Shown: positions 24,331 through 36,451 of the stretch, piece after piece
Layout of the letters: each line of letters starts with the position of its first letter
Numbering within the stretch: the stretch's first letter is position 1
Origin: Sarcocystis neurona
Lineage: Eukaryota; Apicomplexa; Conoidasida; Eucoccidiorida; Sarcocystidae
NCBI GenBank assembly: GCA_000727475.1
Contig: KL647290.1
Span: 4,263,301-4,327,300 of the forward strand
Direction of reading: 5' to 3'
Length of the DNA stretch: 64,000 nucleotides
Notes under the pieces: model-generated
The model's database searches: none
Told to the model about the DNA's origin: nothing
Seen by the model: the letters and a program-made list of their open reading frames with translations, nothing else
Program-made: the position numbers and the translations under genes

Positions 24331-25676
24331 CTGTAACGTCCAGCTGCGGGAACGTACAGAATGCACCATTTCCTACGCCCCTTAATGATTTTTGCGATCT
24401 ACGCGTGCTTCTTTTTGAGCAACGATACGCTCGTGCGCAGCCTCTTGGCTACAGCAATAGCAGGAATGAATCCGACACTGCAGATTAGCTTTATGTTATC
24501 GCCGATAGTTGGGACCGTGCACCTTGTCAGCTGCCAAGAAGCAAGGGCCACTCACAGGAATACTGCTCTTGACAGTTCTGACTATTCGAGTCTTCAGTGT
24601 AGAGGTTTCGGGAGCTGCCTCAAATCTGTGTCTGTAGTTGAATCTGCATTATTCCACGTTTACAGGAATAGTGGGTCACAAATGTCACTGCTGGGTAACA
24701 TTTTCTCACGGAGACAGAGCTTTCAACCGGCAAACACTTGCACAAATCGCGGAGGTCCCCGAAACGAAGAAGCAGATTTTAGGCTTTGCTGGCTACACAA
24801 CTTTCGTTTCCCATTCCACCTAATCTTTGTGCGAATTCCGTGGTGTAGCGACTTGCTTAATAAGCTGGAGCTGCTTTCGCTGTTCACTATCACTTCTGGA
24901 CTGCAGGGAAACACCTGTGCTGATATCCTCAGAAAATAAAACGCGTATGTGCACTCTGGGGTGACACTACACCTGAGGCCACAGAACAAGCTTCCGCTAA
25001 CAGGAAATTACTGTGAGTTTTCAGTTGTGTTTAGGAGGTAGTCAGTACACGGGACCAGCGGAGGTGGAGAGTGGCACTCATATGGGGCCACACAGGAAGT
25101 CTTTGGAGTTTCTATGATGTCCGCGTCTAAAATCGTAAACGTAGCTCAGCGCCTCTCTACATTATTGCAGCCATACAGTGGACTTGATGCCTTACGAGAG
25201 TGTCGCTGACACTGAAAGTGCGGCTTTCAGTTGTTTCGTTCATCCGTATTTCGTTGCTTGTTTCAAATATCATTCAGTATCGCACACGCACGTGAAAGTT
25301 CCTGTCAGTGTAATGTATTTACTTGCACCACAAGCACTCGAGTTTCTGTCACCGAAACTTCGATAATATCAAAAAATCAATTGTCACTTAGGCAGAGAGT
25401 ACCAGTTTACGTAGGTTGATATGTGGATACATGCTTTCAACGATGGTGTGTACTTGCAAGAACCGCGGTACGCTCGTTGCGTTTAGTAACAGCTTCTTTT
25501 GTCCCCTCGTGTTGATGTCGACGCTTCTGATCGACTGCTGTACAGTAGGGGTCAGAATTGCTACGCATTATCTTGAACGAAATCCTCTCTGTCCAAAAAA
25601 TAGCATAAAGGTTACCTATCATAATGTGCACGCGCACGGAAACTGAGAGTTTACAATAAAACAAGCTGGCACTGAA

Positions 25677-26540
25677 GCATCCTTTCGGCCACCAGTCAGC
25701 GACTTCAGTAGCACCGCTGACCTCTTCTAACGTCTCCACTCCACGCAGAGCACACAGGTGAAGAGCACCAGCCTGACGTAAAAGCTGCACCACCACCTAC
25801 TGTGCACCGGGACCTTAAAGAGCAACATGGACAAGGCGATTTTAACCAGAAGTATGGAAGCACGCGCGCAACACAGCATATGTGTATTTCGGCGTAGGTT
25901 TACCCTGTTAGGAACTTTCAAACAGGCATCTTCTCCAATTTCTGGCACTCAGCGGACTCCTTGAACACAGCTTCTATAAAAAAACGCCTCCCGTATTGAT
26001 CCCATTTCGCCAACCACTTCAAACCTGCATCAGCTCGTGTATATTCTGGAACTGCGCTTTTTGTAAGTACAACGACATCTACACCATCGTGCCCACGACT
26101 GGGGAGTGGTTTCTGCGGTGTTCCGCAGCGGTTACACGATCGCAGCGCTATGTTTAAAACGTGCGGAATTCTTCCTGCTCCGTCCTTACAACTGCGGCTT
26201 GCCCTTTCAACGTGTGTGTCCTCGTGCATCTACTCTCTGTATGGACTAACGTACCACTTAACGTTGCCAAGGACACGCTCCTGCGCTCTAGAACGCTTCT
26301 TTCTATGCGGAGACACTCGTGGATGCAGACGTACTTACCTTCTCCGCACACGACGACACCAACTTCCATTTCTGCATATCTCTCATACGAGCGGCAGATG
26401 GTCCAGTGTATCTACGTATGTGCAGTCTCTGTCCATTTGTGGACAACCAGGTATCATCGGCACTTACGAGCATTTGCAGATGATCCGAGATATACGGAAG
26501 TACGTGGACCACGCAGCTGCCGCTGACGTACCAGTGGTAG
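25677..26540 (-). CDS. Putative multi-exon minus-strand gene fragment
   Basis: Three segments look like exons. At about 26520-26450 a frame ends at a strong donor (atgctc|gtaagt). At about 26420-26335 a frame reads IHWTICRSYERYAEMEVGVV and ends at a strong donor (gagaag|gtaagtacg). At 26160-25918 a frame reads DGVDVVVLTKSAVPEYTRAD, then KWLAKWDQYGRRFFIEAVF, and stops after KLEKMPV. A fourth frame (25790-25677) reads ALHLCALRGVETLEEVSG. I could not chain them in consistent phase, so this may be a decayed gene or several exons with unseen neighbours. Function unknown. Confidence 0.28.
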
Positions 26541-29380
26541 TAAACATAAATGCTATGTGCACTACTCAGGCGCAGGTTTGCGTTTACAGATGTACAGCCT
26601 TGTTTCCCAGATGGCGGTTTTTCCTTGTCGGACGGACAGACGGACAGACAGGCACACAACACACACACATTGAGCCTACACGTGAACTTCTTTGTACACG
26701 ACGGATCAGGACACACTATTGTTGTGAATGTAAGCGCTCACCTACTTATGTAGATCCCAATGTTTACATCCGTAGTACGTCTATACTTACCTACAGAAAT
26801 GGCGTACCTATTCATATATTCATATTTTTGTATACGCGGGCACACTGGGTGAGTGCAATCACTCACTCATATTGGACCTTCTACAGTGTACAAGGCTCAT
26901 AGTGCGCGTCTCTGATGTTTGGAGTTCTTTTTTACTCGTTCTGTGCCTTGTAGTGATACTGTGGCCTTTCTCTGCCTTCGCTACCTTCTACCTATGTCCG
27001 TCGCTTGCGGCTGGATGAGCTGCTCCCTCAAAAGAAGAAGGAGTGCCACTTCATTAAGTCGCCTGCTCTGTTATTTCTAGAGAAGAAACTTTTCGTGTCT
27101 CCAGCGGATGTGAATTTCTCAACTGATATAGAGACGCCCGCGTAAAAACGACACGCCCACGCTGGCCAGTTAGCCACGTGGGGCCTTTATCAGAGCATGG
27201 TCGCCGTCTCGTTCCCAATAGCAAGACTGAGAAGATCTTCCACTTTTCCTCTCCAGAACGGATTGTCACTTTGTTGTCCTCGTGAGTGTCCCCCCTTCAG
27301 CGAAGGGGAGCTTGTTTCACACACCACCATACAACGAGAGATCGATGTATATCCGGGGTGGGGGAGCTAGCGATGTAACAGTCACTAGCGCGTACTATCC
27401 CCATGCATAAAATCGACATATTCACGTGTCAGCACGTATACTGATACAGGAGTTTCTATACGTGTATAAGCGTTTACCTAAACTGGAGTTCATGCACGTA
27501 TAAGCTCCATCGTTTCATTACGGAGGTTGGCGTGTCTGGTGCAGCCACCAGCAGAGGGCTACAGCAGGAAATACGTGTAAATCCTCCGTGGGAGAGATGA
27601 TTTGCAAGGGAGGAGCGCAGCTCTGTCTTTTCTAGCGTTGTAGCTAGATAATTCTCGAGCTTTACACGAAAGTAAGTGCCGAAGCTTGGTTCAAGGTAAT
27701 CTTGCGTGGTAAAGTTGCACTTTTTTTGAGTACCCACGCGTAGTTGCTGAAGTTCGTTCGACTACTATACACATGTGTAAGTATCTACATAAATACACCC
27801 AGGTACATGTATCGTCATAAGATATACCTGTATGTGTCGACTGGTTCGATTTGTTGCATCCTCTTCTCTATACGGATTAGATCTTTGTGTGTGCAAACGT
27901 GGACGTGTACAGACATAAACGTGTCTATCTACGGCGTTTGAAAGTACTAGGTACGTACACATGTACGCGCATGGAAACATGAACGCACGCTTGCAGATGC
28001 CCGATATATTTGCTCTGTTTCTTTCCCTGCTGGTGTGTAAAGCCATGACATCGCGGCGCCGCTGATTCAAGGCTACGTCGCCACACACACGCCGAAGTGT
28101 CCAGCTGCTGTTGTTTAATATCCGTTGATATCAACCTCTGCAGATTCCTTTTTTGCAGGTGCGTTGCTATGTCTGTAAGTCCATCTTTAGGGATACACTA
28201 CTCTCTGTTCACCCTCGAATCCGTGTATCCGAGTTCACAGATATTTGCGCACTCACAAGTCCGCTTCTAAGTGTTCTGTTACGATACAAAACTCGGCTGT
28301 ATACAAAAGTGTACACGTATAAACACACTTGTGGACTTAGAGAAACGTGACCACATGTGTCCACTATTGAGGATTCCCAGCCGTGCTTATTTGCCGCTGT
28401 CACCTGTGTGGAAACACAGCTACGTGCCGTAGAAATCCTGAGACGCCGGGGCCCACAGCCACCACGTAGGTCCTCCATATACATCGAGGGTTCATACTTG
28501 GAACGTGCACACACATATTCCTATCTATAGATGGGAAACCCATGTATGGGTAAAGAAACAAACTGGCCATATACGTCGAGGGTTCATTCTTGGAATGTGC
28601 GCGCACATATTCCTATCTATAGATGGGAAACACATGTATGGGTCAAGACGCAAACTGGCCATACACGCACGTATCTATCTACGAAAGAGCACCCATATTA
28701 GTACATAACCTATCATTTTCCCGTCTCTTTTCGAAATGCGACAATTCTTTTGGCGAAGTCTGTTTGGTGCGTTGTGTTGATGTCACGGTTTCACGGCAAT
28801 CCTCGAGGACACATTCTCTGTGCTTCTTCCCTCTCCGTCCCACGGTGTTTTTCTTCTCATCTGCCCATAACACAGATATAGACACATGCATGTACGAGTA
28901 AATCAGACGCGTCAATAACTACACACGTACGTCCGGACGCACTACATATACAGGTGTACACCACACGTACATACCTGTGTCTTTCTGTCTGGCTGTTAAG
29001 TCCTCGGTGCGTACCCACGTACGCGTAATCGTGTGTGTATGCGTAACATAGCGTACAAATAGGTGTACACGTATATGCCTTCGCATCATTGTACAGGTAT
29101 AGACGCAAATATGCACGTCCCCGCGCTTCGTATAAACACGCGTGTGTACGTGTCTACATATTTCACATGTAGATTGAGTGCGTACGCACCTACGCATCTA
29201 TGTACGTATATTTTTCTCGCCGGTATTGCACCGCACCAGGAGCACGCTCCGTCGTTCTCCTTCCACTTCATATCTTCTTCGCTCTCACTTCCGTGCCCAA
29301 CTTTTTCTTGCATGTTTGGTCCTCCTCCTCCGTGTTTCTTCTTCTGCCCCTTTTAGTGCTTCTTTTGTCCAGGCTGCCAC
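26541..29380. other. Repeat-poor spacer
   Basis: Short frames on both strands (for example 27474-27737 minus) with no clear splice context. It contains the 92-bp tandem repeat at 28476-28670. From about 28860 onwards short (CA)/(TA) stretches reappear. Confidence 0.45.
28476..28672. repeat. 92-bp tandem duplication with palindromes
   Basis: Two full copies (28476-28567 and 28568-28659) and the start of a third. They differ at only a few positions. Each copy contains the near-palindrome CCTATCTATAGATGGG and the inverted repeat CCCATGTATGGG (one arm changed in copy 2). Confidence 0.85.
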
Positions 29381-29449
29381 AATGAAGTGCACATTTTTCG
29401 TCGTGTGTCTTTCTCCCTGTCTTTCGGTCAAAATCTTCTGTTCGTGCAG

Positions 29450-31256
29450 ATGACAGGAAGTTCCGCGCGGCGGCAGCCGCACCGGACCAGCGCGTACATA
29501 GCGGCAGCGTGCTGCTGCGCAAGCACGGCGCGACAACAGAAGCAAGAGCACGAGCAGCGGAAGCTTCACAGACAGGCGCGAGAGAAACAGCTGCAACACA
29601 AACAGGAGCGTCAGGACCAGGAGACAGAACACGAGCGGCATCAGCAGCAGGCGGAGGAAGAAAGCTGCTGCACAGCAGCGCCGTGCGGCGCCGCTGGCTC
29701 ACGCCGTGCCGATAGCGCGTGTGCTTCGGCGGCATTGATGCCGTTTGGTGCAACTGCATCTGCTGCCGCAGCAGCAGCAGCACCTTCTGCACGTGACGCT
29801 TGCAGTGCACCAGCGCCCGCAGCTGGCGCTGGCGTCTGCGGACTCACAGCAGCAAGCGCTGCTGTTGCTGCTTACTGTGGATCCCCCAGAAGAGCTGTGC
29901 GGTGTTGCTCTCCCGTTGCACCGGGTACACCTACGGGCAGCAGCAGGACAGTCGGTGGAAGGAACAGCAGCAGCAGCGAAGGAAGAGGAGCAAGCAGCGG
30001 CAGCGGTGACGCAGGCAGCAACAGTGGCAAGAAAAGCGGAATGAACAACAGCAGTAGTAGGAGCACTGGCACGAAAGACAGAGTGAAGGCTACAAACAGC
30101 AGCGGCAATAGGATGAACAATAGTGGGAACCGGAGGTATTGCAGCAGTGGCAGCAGGGAGTTCTGTACCAGGTGCAGGAGCAGCAGCAGTCCCAAGTGCT
30201 GCAAGTGTCGAGACCTTCGCTGGTGTTGCGCGTCTACCCCTTGTCTCAGCTGCAGCAGAGGGTTAGAGACTGTCGCTGATGGAGTTAACGTCAAAACACC
30301 GGCGCGTGCATGCAGCGGCGAAAGTTCGCAGCTCAAGAGTAGGGGCAGGGGAGGACACCCAGTGCTGCTCCTGGTCGCAGTAGTCTTAGCAGCCTGCGTG
30401 AGATACGCGCAAGTTTTACAACGCCACCAGCAGCAGCAGCAGTGTCACTGGCAGCATCAGACACAGCGGTGGTTTCAGCAGGACGACTGGCAGAGACAGA
30501 CGGACCGGTTGCAGCAGGAGCGACAGCAGGAGCAGGGGGAGGTGCGGCAGCAGGTGCGGCAGCAGGAGCGGCAGCAACAAGAAAAATGGCAGCAGCAGCA
30601 GCAGGAGTGGCGCAAACAACGGCAACGGCAGCAGCAGTCCCGCTTGGGTATAGCAACCATACGTTGGTGCAGCAGTGGCAGCAACAGCAGCGTATTCCCC
30701 GTTCTCCATGGCGCTACTGCCGTTCCACTTCATAGAGAAGCAACATACGAATTACACAGTAAAGTAGTCCACCACTCCAGGCAGCAGCGGAGCAGCAGTA
30801 GCAGCACGGATACGGCAGCAGAGGAAAAGCTGCATCAACCTCCACGTACTGCAGACAGATCTGAGAGTGTTACGAGCCACACCCGTCGCGTTTCAGGGGA
30901 GCAGAATTTCGCGCTGGCCGACGTTGACGCAGCAAGTTTTTCAGGCGCCGCTGCAGGCGACGGGACAGCAGCAGAAGGTGCCCGAGCTGTCAGGGCTGCT
31001 GCTGGTGGGACTGCAGCGGCTGCTGCCTATGGAGTGACGGACGCTGCTGCAGCCGAAGCGACTGCAGCTGCTGCTGGTGCCGTTGAAAATGCTGCCCCTG
31101 CAGCTGACGTTGACGTGCATGTTCTGCCAGCCCTGCCGCGTGCCACGGCACCAACAGCCAGCACCGGCGACGCCATACAACAGCAGGCCCCAGCAGAGGC
31201 GGAAGAAGAGCAACAGCAACGCCTTAAGCTGGAAGACCTCGAGGAGAAAGGGAGAG
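29450..31256 (+). CDS. Hypothetical Ala/Gln/Ser-rich protein, large exon
   Basis: Open for about 600 codons from ATG 29450 (MTGSSARRQPHRTSAYIAAA). In order: Gln/Glu/Arg-rich repeats (residues ~25-65), Ala-rich (~70-150), Ser/Gly/Asn-rich (~155-260), a short hydrophobic stretch (HPVLLLVAVVLAACV, ~300), long Gln/Arg runs (~320-400), then Ala-rich with acidic residues ending QQQRLKLEDLEEKGR. The last part is clearly protein-like and ends at gggagag|gtacac in phase 1. Frameshifted Ala-rich readings exist inside the same DNA (for example 29745-30044), so indels or extra introns are possible. The start could also be an upstream exon, since an acceptor (ttttgtccag) lies near 29370. No known family. 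Confidence 0.5.
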
Positions 31257-32733
31257 GTACACTTTCCCACTTTTTTTTTGTGTCACGTACCTGCGTGCAT
31301 ACAAGCGTTCTGCCTGTTCAGAAAACAGCGCTTTCTATTTCTCATTTTCTCTCGTCTGCTCTTCTTGTGCCGCTCTATTCCACAAGGCAGTTTCAACGTA
31401 TGGATCCTGCAGATTTACGGATAGATGGACAGTAGTCGTTCGGCAAATGAATGGGGATACACCCTTGTACTCATTTATCTGTGAAGAGACCTGAATAGAA
31501 ACACACATAGAACATCCATGTACAAATACAGAAACGAGTATCACACACCTTTCTCTGTGTACGTATATATATATATATATATATGTATACACACGCGCAT
31601 ATATACAAAGTTTTTGTACCTACATGTACTTATGTGTATGTATATATATCTTCTATACTTTCTCTGCTCCCTTCTGTGTAGAGCTAGATGCTGTCCCTTT
31701 GCATGCGCCTCAATGTTGCTGCGGCGGCTGCATTCTTTGTTGAATCTGCCTTTGTGGGATATATCTTCTCTACGTATGCGCGTGAGAAGATGTCGGCAGA
31801 AATATCTCCTTCGGCGGTGCCTGCCCACGAAACAAATCCCTCAAGGCAGCCCGTCTGCGTGCAAATGAAGTTCCAGGAGGGAACAGGGACGCAGTTGCAT
31901 ACATACGTACACACGCGTGTATCTATATGTATATAGATATATATTGAAAGTGGTGGAGAATGGCACTTCTCTGTCCTCCGCATGTATACGTGTACATATG
32001 TGGTGGAGATAGATGCGTGATTCTGGTTGGAGTATGTGTTATCTGTGGATGGGTGGATGCTTCGGGTGTGCGACTGCATCTGCGCGTTTATCTTTTTACA
32101 TTCATAGAAAGCGTAGACTCGCTGCGAAGCTGACTGGCACGACACCTATACATCTACGTATAGGTATATACACAGAGAGACACACGAACACACACACGCG
32201 CACAGACGTGCACACACGTACGCACATATACACGTACAGACACACACACATACAGAGACATATATTATATCTGTCTGTGTATATACGTGTCTACGCTAGT
32301 ACAGACACATACACGTGTATGCATGCTTTGATCAGTGTAGAGCCTGAGCCGCACGCAGGCGAGTTGCTGCCTGTTACCTATGAACACATAACCCCCAGGA
32401 CTGCGGCGGCCACGACTTCAGCGGCACCCCACGTTGCTTGAGCGGCATCCCACGTTGCTTCCGGCTTCCTGCGTCCGCACTTGTCTCGAGCTCGTCTTCT
32501 AGTGCGATGTCGTCGTCCACGTTGTGAAGGAGAGGTGACAAGCTTTTTCAGGGCTAGTCGTCCGAACGGTGAAAGCGTCTGCATGCGCCAAGTCCCTCTA
32601 GTTTTCCACGCAGGAGGACACCTGGGCCCTAAGGGGAGACTTTTCTTACCGCATATACTCACACACATGTACATACAAATATATGTGCATAGGTCTGAAT
32701 GTCTCTCTTTATGCAGTCCGCATGCATTTGCAC

Positions 32734-32764
<31 letters not shown>

Positions 32765-33080
32765 CATATGTATATGAACGTTGAGATGCTCGCCAAGAGT
32801 GCACGGCTACCAACTGCCGTGTGGGCTGCTTTTGCCTCGAAGTGGGGGCAGGGCAGGCTGTTGGTCGTGTGGAATGCGTCGTAGCTTTTGTGTCTTCTCG
32901 ACTTGCTGCGAGCACAGAGACGCCACCGAACATGCGATGCAGGTGCATGCCGCCGCGTAGTTCTACCTCTCTGTTTCCCCGGTACACGTATATACGCGGC
33001 TTGACAGCTGAACAAACGTCGGTGTTTTCAGTGGGAAAAAGCTCTGGTGGAAGAAAAGCTGTGGGAGAGGCTACTGTGAA
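31257..33080 (+). other. Probable intron(s) with possible small exons
   Basis: (TA)/(CA) tracts at 31560-31670 and 32160-32330. Non-repetitive islands at 31690-31880, 32335-32440 and 32780-32990 read as short plausible peptides on one or both strands (for example VEPEPHAGELLPVTYEH at 32337 and MLAKSARLPTAVWAAFASKW at 32790, plus strand). I could not chain them by phase. Confidence 0.4.
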
Positions 33081-34085
33081 ATGTGTGCAGAACAGCTGTA
33101 CAAGGAGTATTTGCGTCGAGGTCTGTCTGGGGGCCCTTTGGTTGCGTTGCTGGCGAGCAAGCCCCCTGGATCACGGCTGCAGCAGCAGCAGGCTCTCGTT
33201 TCGACAGGTGACATCGCATATTCTCACTCTCCTGCCTGCCCTGCTTTGCTGAGGTCTGTGCCACGGCGCAGCGGGCGGAGAAACGCTTCTCCTGGGCTCC
33301 TTCTCAAGCCGCAGCAGCAACAGTTCGAACGGCAGCATGCGAAGGAGACAGGGGAGACCTCTAGAGCCGAGACGGCGACACAGAAACGGTTTGCCGCTGC
33401 TGCTGAGGCGTGCCCGCCCATCCATGCCGTGCGACCCTTCTTCGGCCCAGAGCCGTCGGCTGCTTCTGACTCTGCGCGAAAAGTCCGGCGGAAGTTGCCG
33501 CCTTTTCATCTGCCGGAAGAGGCAGCAGAACAGGCCACCAAAGGAAAAACTGCGGCGCTGCTGGAGGCTTCAAAGAAAGGCAGCAGCCGCGCCGCACGCG
33601 GGTGGCGGCCTCCTCTTATCGACGTACCTGCTGCAGACAAACGCGTATCGTCTCCTGCTGCAGCTACCGCGTCGAGATTTTCTCCTCTTCCTCATCCCCA
33701 CGCCTCTGCTGCTCTCAGCTCGACTGCGGAAGATGCAGCACGTACGACCGGCAGCGACGCTCGCGGCAGCGACAGTTCCAGCAGCTCGGCGGGAAGGGAC
33801 GCTTCATGGAAGCCGCAGGAGCACCCGACCGCAGGGAGGGGGGATCCTGTACCTCTCATCTCCTCCCCCGGTGCACCGTTGCACACGTATGCAACAGGAG
33901 CGTCAGCAGTGACACCAGCAGCGAAAGCAGCTACGGAAGAGCTGCCGGGCGACGTAATATTTAGAGGCTCCTCCTTCACGACGATGATTATACGGCAGGC
34001 GCACAAGGAACAACGCGCAGCAGCGGACCGGAACTCCAGCAGCAGTTTATTAGAAGGTAGGAAAAGTAAAGAAAGACAGCCTTGA
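33081..34085 (+). CDS. Hypothetical protein, C-terminal exon
   Basis: A 334-codon open frame from ATG 33081 (MCAEQLYKEYLRRGLSGGPL) to a stop at 34085. It has convincing mixed composition: PIHAVRPFFGPEPSAASDSA, KVRRKLPPFHLPEEAAEQA, WRPPLIDVPAADKRVSSPA, and near the end LPGDVIFRGSSFTTMIIRQA. The same frame is open upstream to a tttcag acceptor near 33031 and would add WWKKSCGRGYCEMC, giving a CxxC motif; either start is possible. It probably shares a gene with 29450-31256 but the link is not shown. A weak donor (gaag|gtagga, phase 1) just before the stop leaves open a splice into downstream exons. Function unknown. Confidence 0.6.
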   Translation: MCAEQLYKEYLRRGLSGGPLVALLASKPPGSRLQQQQALVSTGDIAYSHSPACPALLRSVPRRSGRRNASPGLLLKPQQQQFERQHAKETGETSRAETATQKRFAAAAEACPPIHAVRPFFGPEPSAASDSARKVRRKLPPFHLPEEAAEQATKGKTAALLEASKKGSSRAARGWRPPLIDVPAADKRVSSPAAATASRFSPLPHPHASAALSSTAEDAARTTGSDARGSDSSSSSAGRDASWKPQEHPTAGRGDPVPLISSPGAPLHTYATGASAVTPAAKAATEELPGDVIFRGSSFTTMIIRQAHKEQRAAADRNSSSSLLEGRKSKERQP

Positions 34086-36139
34086 GAAGCTGCTTTGTGC
34101 GTTCAAAGCTGTGGGCCTGTTCAACCTCTCTTCCTGTTTGTCTCAGGTATACTATCTCACATTCGCTGTACACTGTTAGTCACCTGTACACACGTACATA
34201 TGTGCATATCAAGCCTTCAAGTTTGTACGGTCGTATGCTTTATTGCGAAGTGTGGAAACATTCGTAGCCATAGATGCGCAGAAACGTATATGCAGACACT
34301 ATCTGTATTTATATATACTAAATGTATGTGTATGCCGGCGTAGCCGTCCTCGGGTCTCCGATATCCAGTGGTGTATACGTATATATTTATGTACACGTGT
34401 ATATGTATGTGCACATATAAGCGTATGTATGTACACGCGTATATTTTACACATACCTATTCATGGATACAGGCCTGCAAGAATACACATGTTTTTGTAGA
34501 TTCCTGTAAGATGTGTTGGTGGCATTTTCTTCCGCCTCCGTAGGAGCCCGTACACGTTGTCAGTCCTTACTATCTTTTCCTGTTTCTCTAGCGGTACGTG
34601 TGCGTATGAGTGTATGCAGAATCTACGTGTGTACATCTGTCCAGCTGCCCCTCTTAGTATCAGCCACATGCAGACGACTGCCCTTTCTTTGTGGAGGTGG
34701 CTGTCTTTATGCGTGCCGCATCGTCCCTCGCTCTCTCCTCAAATACACGGTTCTTCCTCTTCTTTTCAGTACATATGTATGCATCTGCATATAATCAAAG
34801 CTGCCTGTAGAAGTCACTTCCTTCTCTTCAGCTTTCCACATATATATTTCTTTACCTACCATATCTGTTTATATGTGTGTCTCCGCTTCTCACTTGTGCT
34901 CGTCTTCTCTCTATTTCTTCTCAACTACTTCCCTTCCGTATACCTATCTTTCTGTTTCACACGCTCCCGCACGCCTGTTCTGCATCTTGGGCTCCTCGTC
35001 CTGTTACTACTCTTGCTAGTCCAGCTTCTGCTTCTGATTGCTCTGTCGTATTTGCTGCCGCTTTATTAATTTCGCCCTCCTGCTTCTTCTGGCATGTTTT
35101 TTCCTGTAGCTGCTACTACTGCTGGCTCCGCTGCTGCTTTGCTGCTGCGGCTACTGCTCTTGCGCTTGCAAATGCTGCCTCGTTGCATTTTTGAGCGAGC
35201 TGTTGCTGCCTTTGCTTCTCACACCACCGTGGCTTTGTTCTTCTTTTCGCTGCTGCTGCCTCTACATGCACGTGTGTGCTGCTTCCTCTACGGGTCGCTT
35301 CACGTTTTTTCTTCGTGTTCGTCTCCCTGCGTGCCTTGCTCCCGGCGCTGCTACTACTGCTTCTTCACTTGTGCTTGTATGCTGTTGCTGCTTTCTCCTC
35401 TGCAACGTCCTGCTGCAGGTCCTGCTCCTCGTGCGACTGCCGCTTTTGGTGGTGCTGCTGCTGCCCTGGCTCCTTAGTACTTCTGTACTGCTGTTTCGTT
35501 GCTGCATCTTCCTCTTTTCCTCCTCCCGCTCGCGCTGTTGCTGCTGTGCGCTTAACTGCTGCTTTTCGTTCTTTTGCTTCTGTTTCGCTCCTGCCGCGTT
35601 GTCTCATCTTCGACCTCCTCTGTTTCCATCCCTCCTCCAGCCGCATCCCCACCTTCTGTCCCGTTACTGTTGCATGCGTCTGCTTCACCTGCTCCTCCTC
35701 ATCTGCTTCTTTATCTCTCCTGCTCTTTCTCTTCTCTGCCTTTCGCTTTTCTTGTGTTTTTCTCCCCCATCCGTTTCTTTCTTTACCTTTCACCTCCTTT
35801 TTTCTACTTGCGAGTCGTCTTCTCCGTTGGCTGTGATTGTGCGCACACGTGTGTGGCGATGGCGATGCCACGTCGTAAGTAGGGATCCACTCTGTGCGTA
35901 GTGGTTACTGCTACGACAGGAGCCACAGAGGTAAGTGCTGTTGCTGCTGCTGGTGCAAGGGGCGCTGCTCCTGCGACGAGCGGTGTGCTGCTATGGCTGG
36001 CGCTGCTGCTGCTGTGCCTCGCGTTGCTGCTGCTTTCGCCTGCGTTATTGCTGCTTTCGCCGGCGTTGCTGGTGCTACGGGATTTCTGCTGCTGGTGCTG
36101 CGGGTGCTGCTGCAGAGGCTGCTGCAGAGGCTGCTGCAG
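34086..36139 (+). other. Spacer or 5' region of the CRMP gene, CT-rich
   Basis: Microsatellites (34180-34480), then strongly pyrimidine-rich DNA with CTG repeats (34900-35830). The long minus-strand frame at 35365-35871 is Lys/Glu/Arg-rich only because the plus strand is CT-rich. Good donors occur at 35874 (cacgtc|gtaagt) and 35931 (cacagag|gtaagt), so one or two 5' exons of the CRMP gene may lie here. An ATG at 35993 opens a hydrophobic Ala-rich frame (MAGAAAAVPRVAAAFACVIA) that could be a signal peptide. Confidence 0.4.
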
Positions 36140-36451
36140 CTCCGCGTGGCGCTACCAGCAGTGCGAGTGCGGTCGTGGTGCCGGTGCAGATACGCTCGGG
36201 GCTGCAGGAGGAGCTCGACCGCGAATGCGCGGGGCTCCGGACCGACCAGCGTGTGTACATGCTTGCGCGGCTGGTGGCCGGCGAACTTCGCTGTTACGAT
36301 GGGCAGGAGCTTCGCTTCGACCGCTCGGGCCTGGGGTGTGTAGACAGCTGCGGCGCCCCAATGGCGTGCTACGGGGACCCTGGAAACGGCACCAACTACG
36401 TCCGCCTGGATGTCGACCTACAATCCTCTGCTCGAAAACTGCGTCACTGCG
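36140..36451 (+). CDS. CRMP exon 1 (as modelled): first Cys module
   Basis: Acceptor ctgctgcag at 36131-36139; donor cactgcg|gtgcgc; phase 1 at both ends. Encodes GLQEELDRECAGLRTDQRVY, then ELRCYDGQELRF, then GCVDSCGAPMACYGDPGN. The pattern C-x3-C-x5-C-Y-G recurs in exon 2. The exon start is uncertain, because upstream GCT repeats can also be read in frame as Ala/Glu runs ([19 protein letters not shown]). Confidence 0.7.

Noticed and set aside
27840..27860. GGTTCGATT, resembling a tRNA T-loop
   Set aside because: No acceptor stem, D-arm or anticodon arm can be folded from the preceding ~55 bases.
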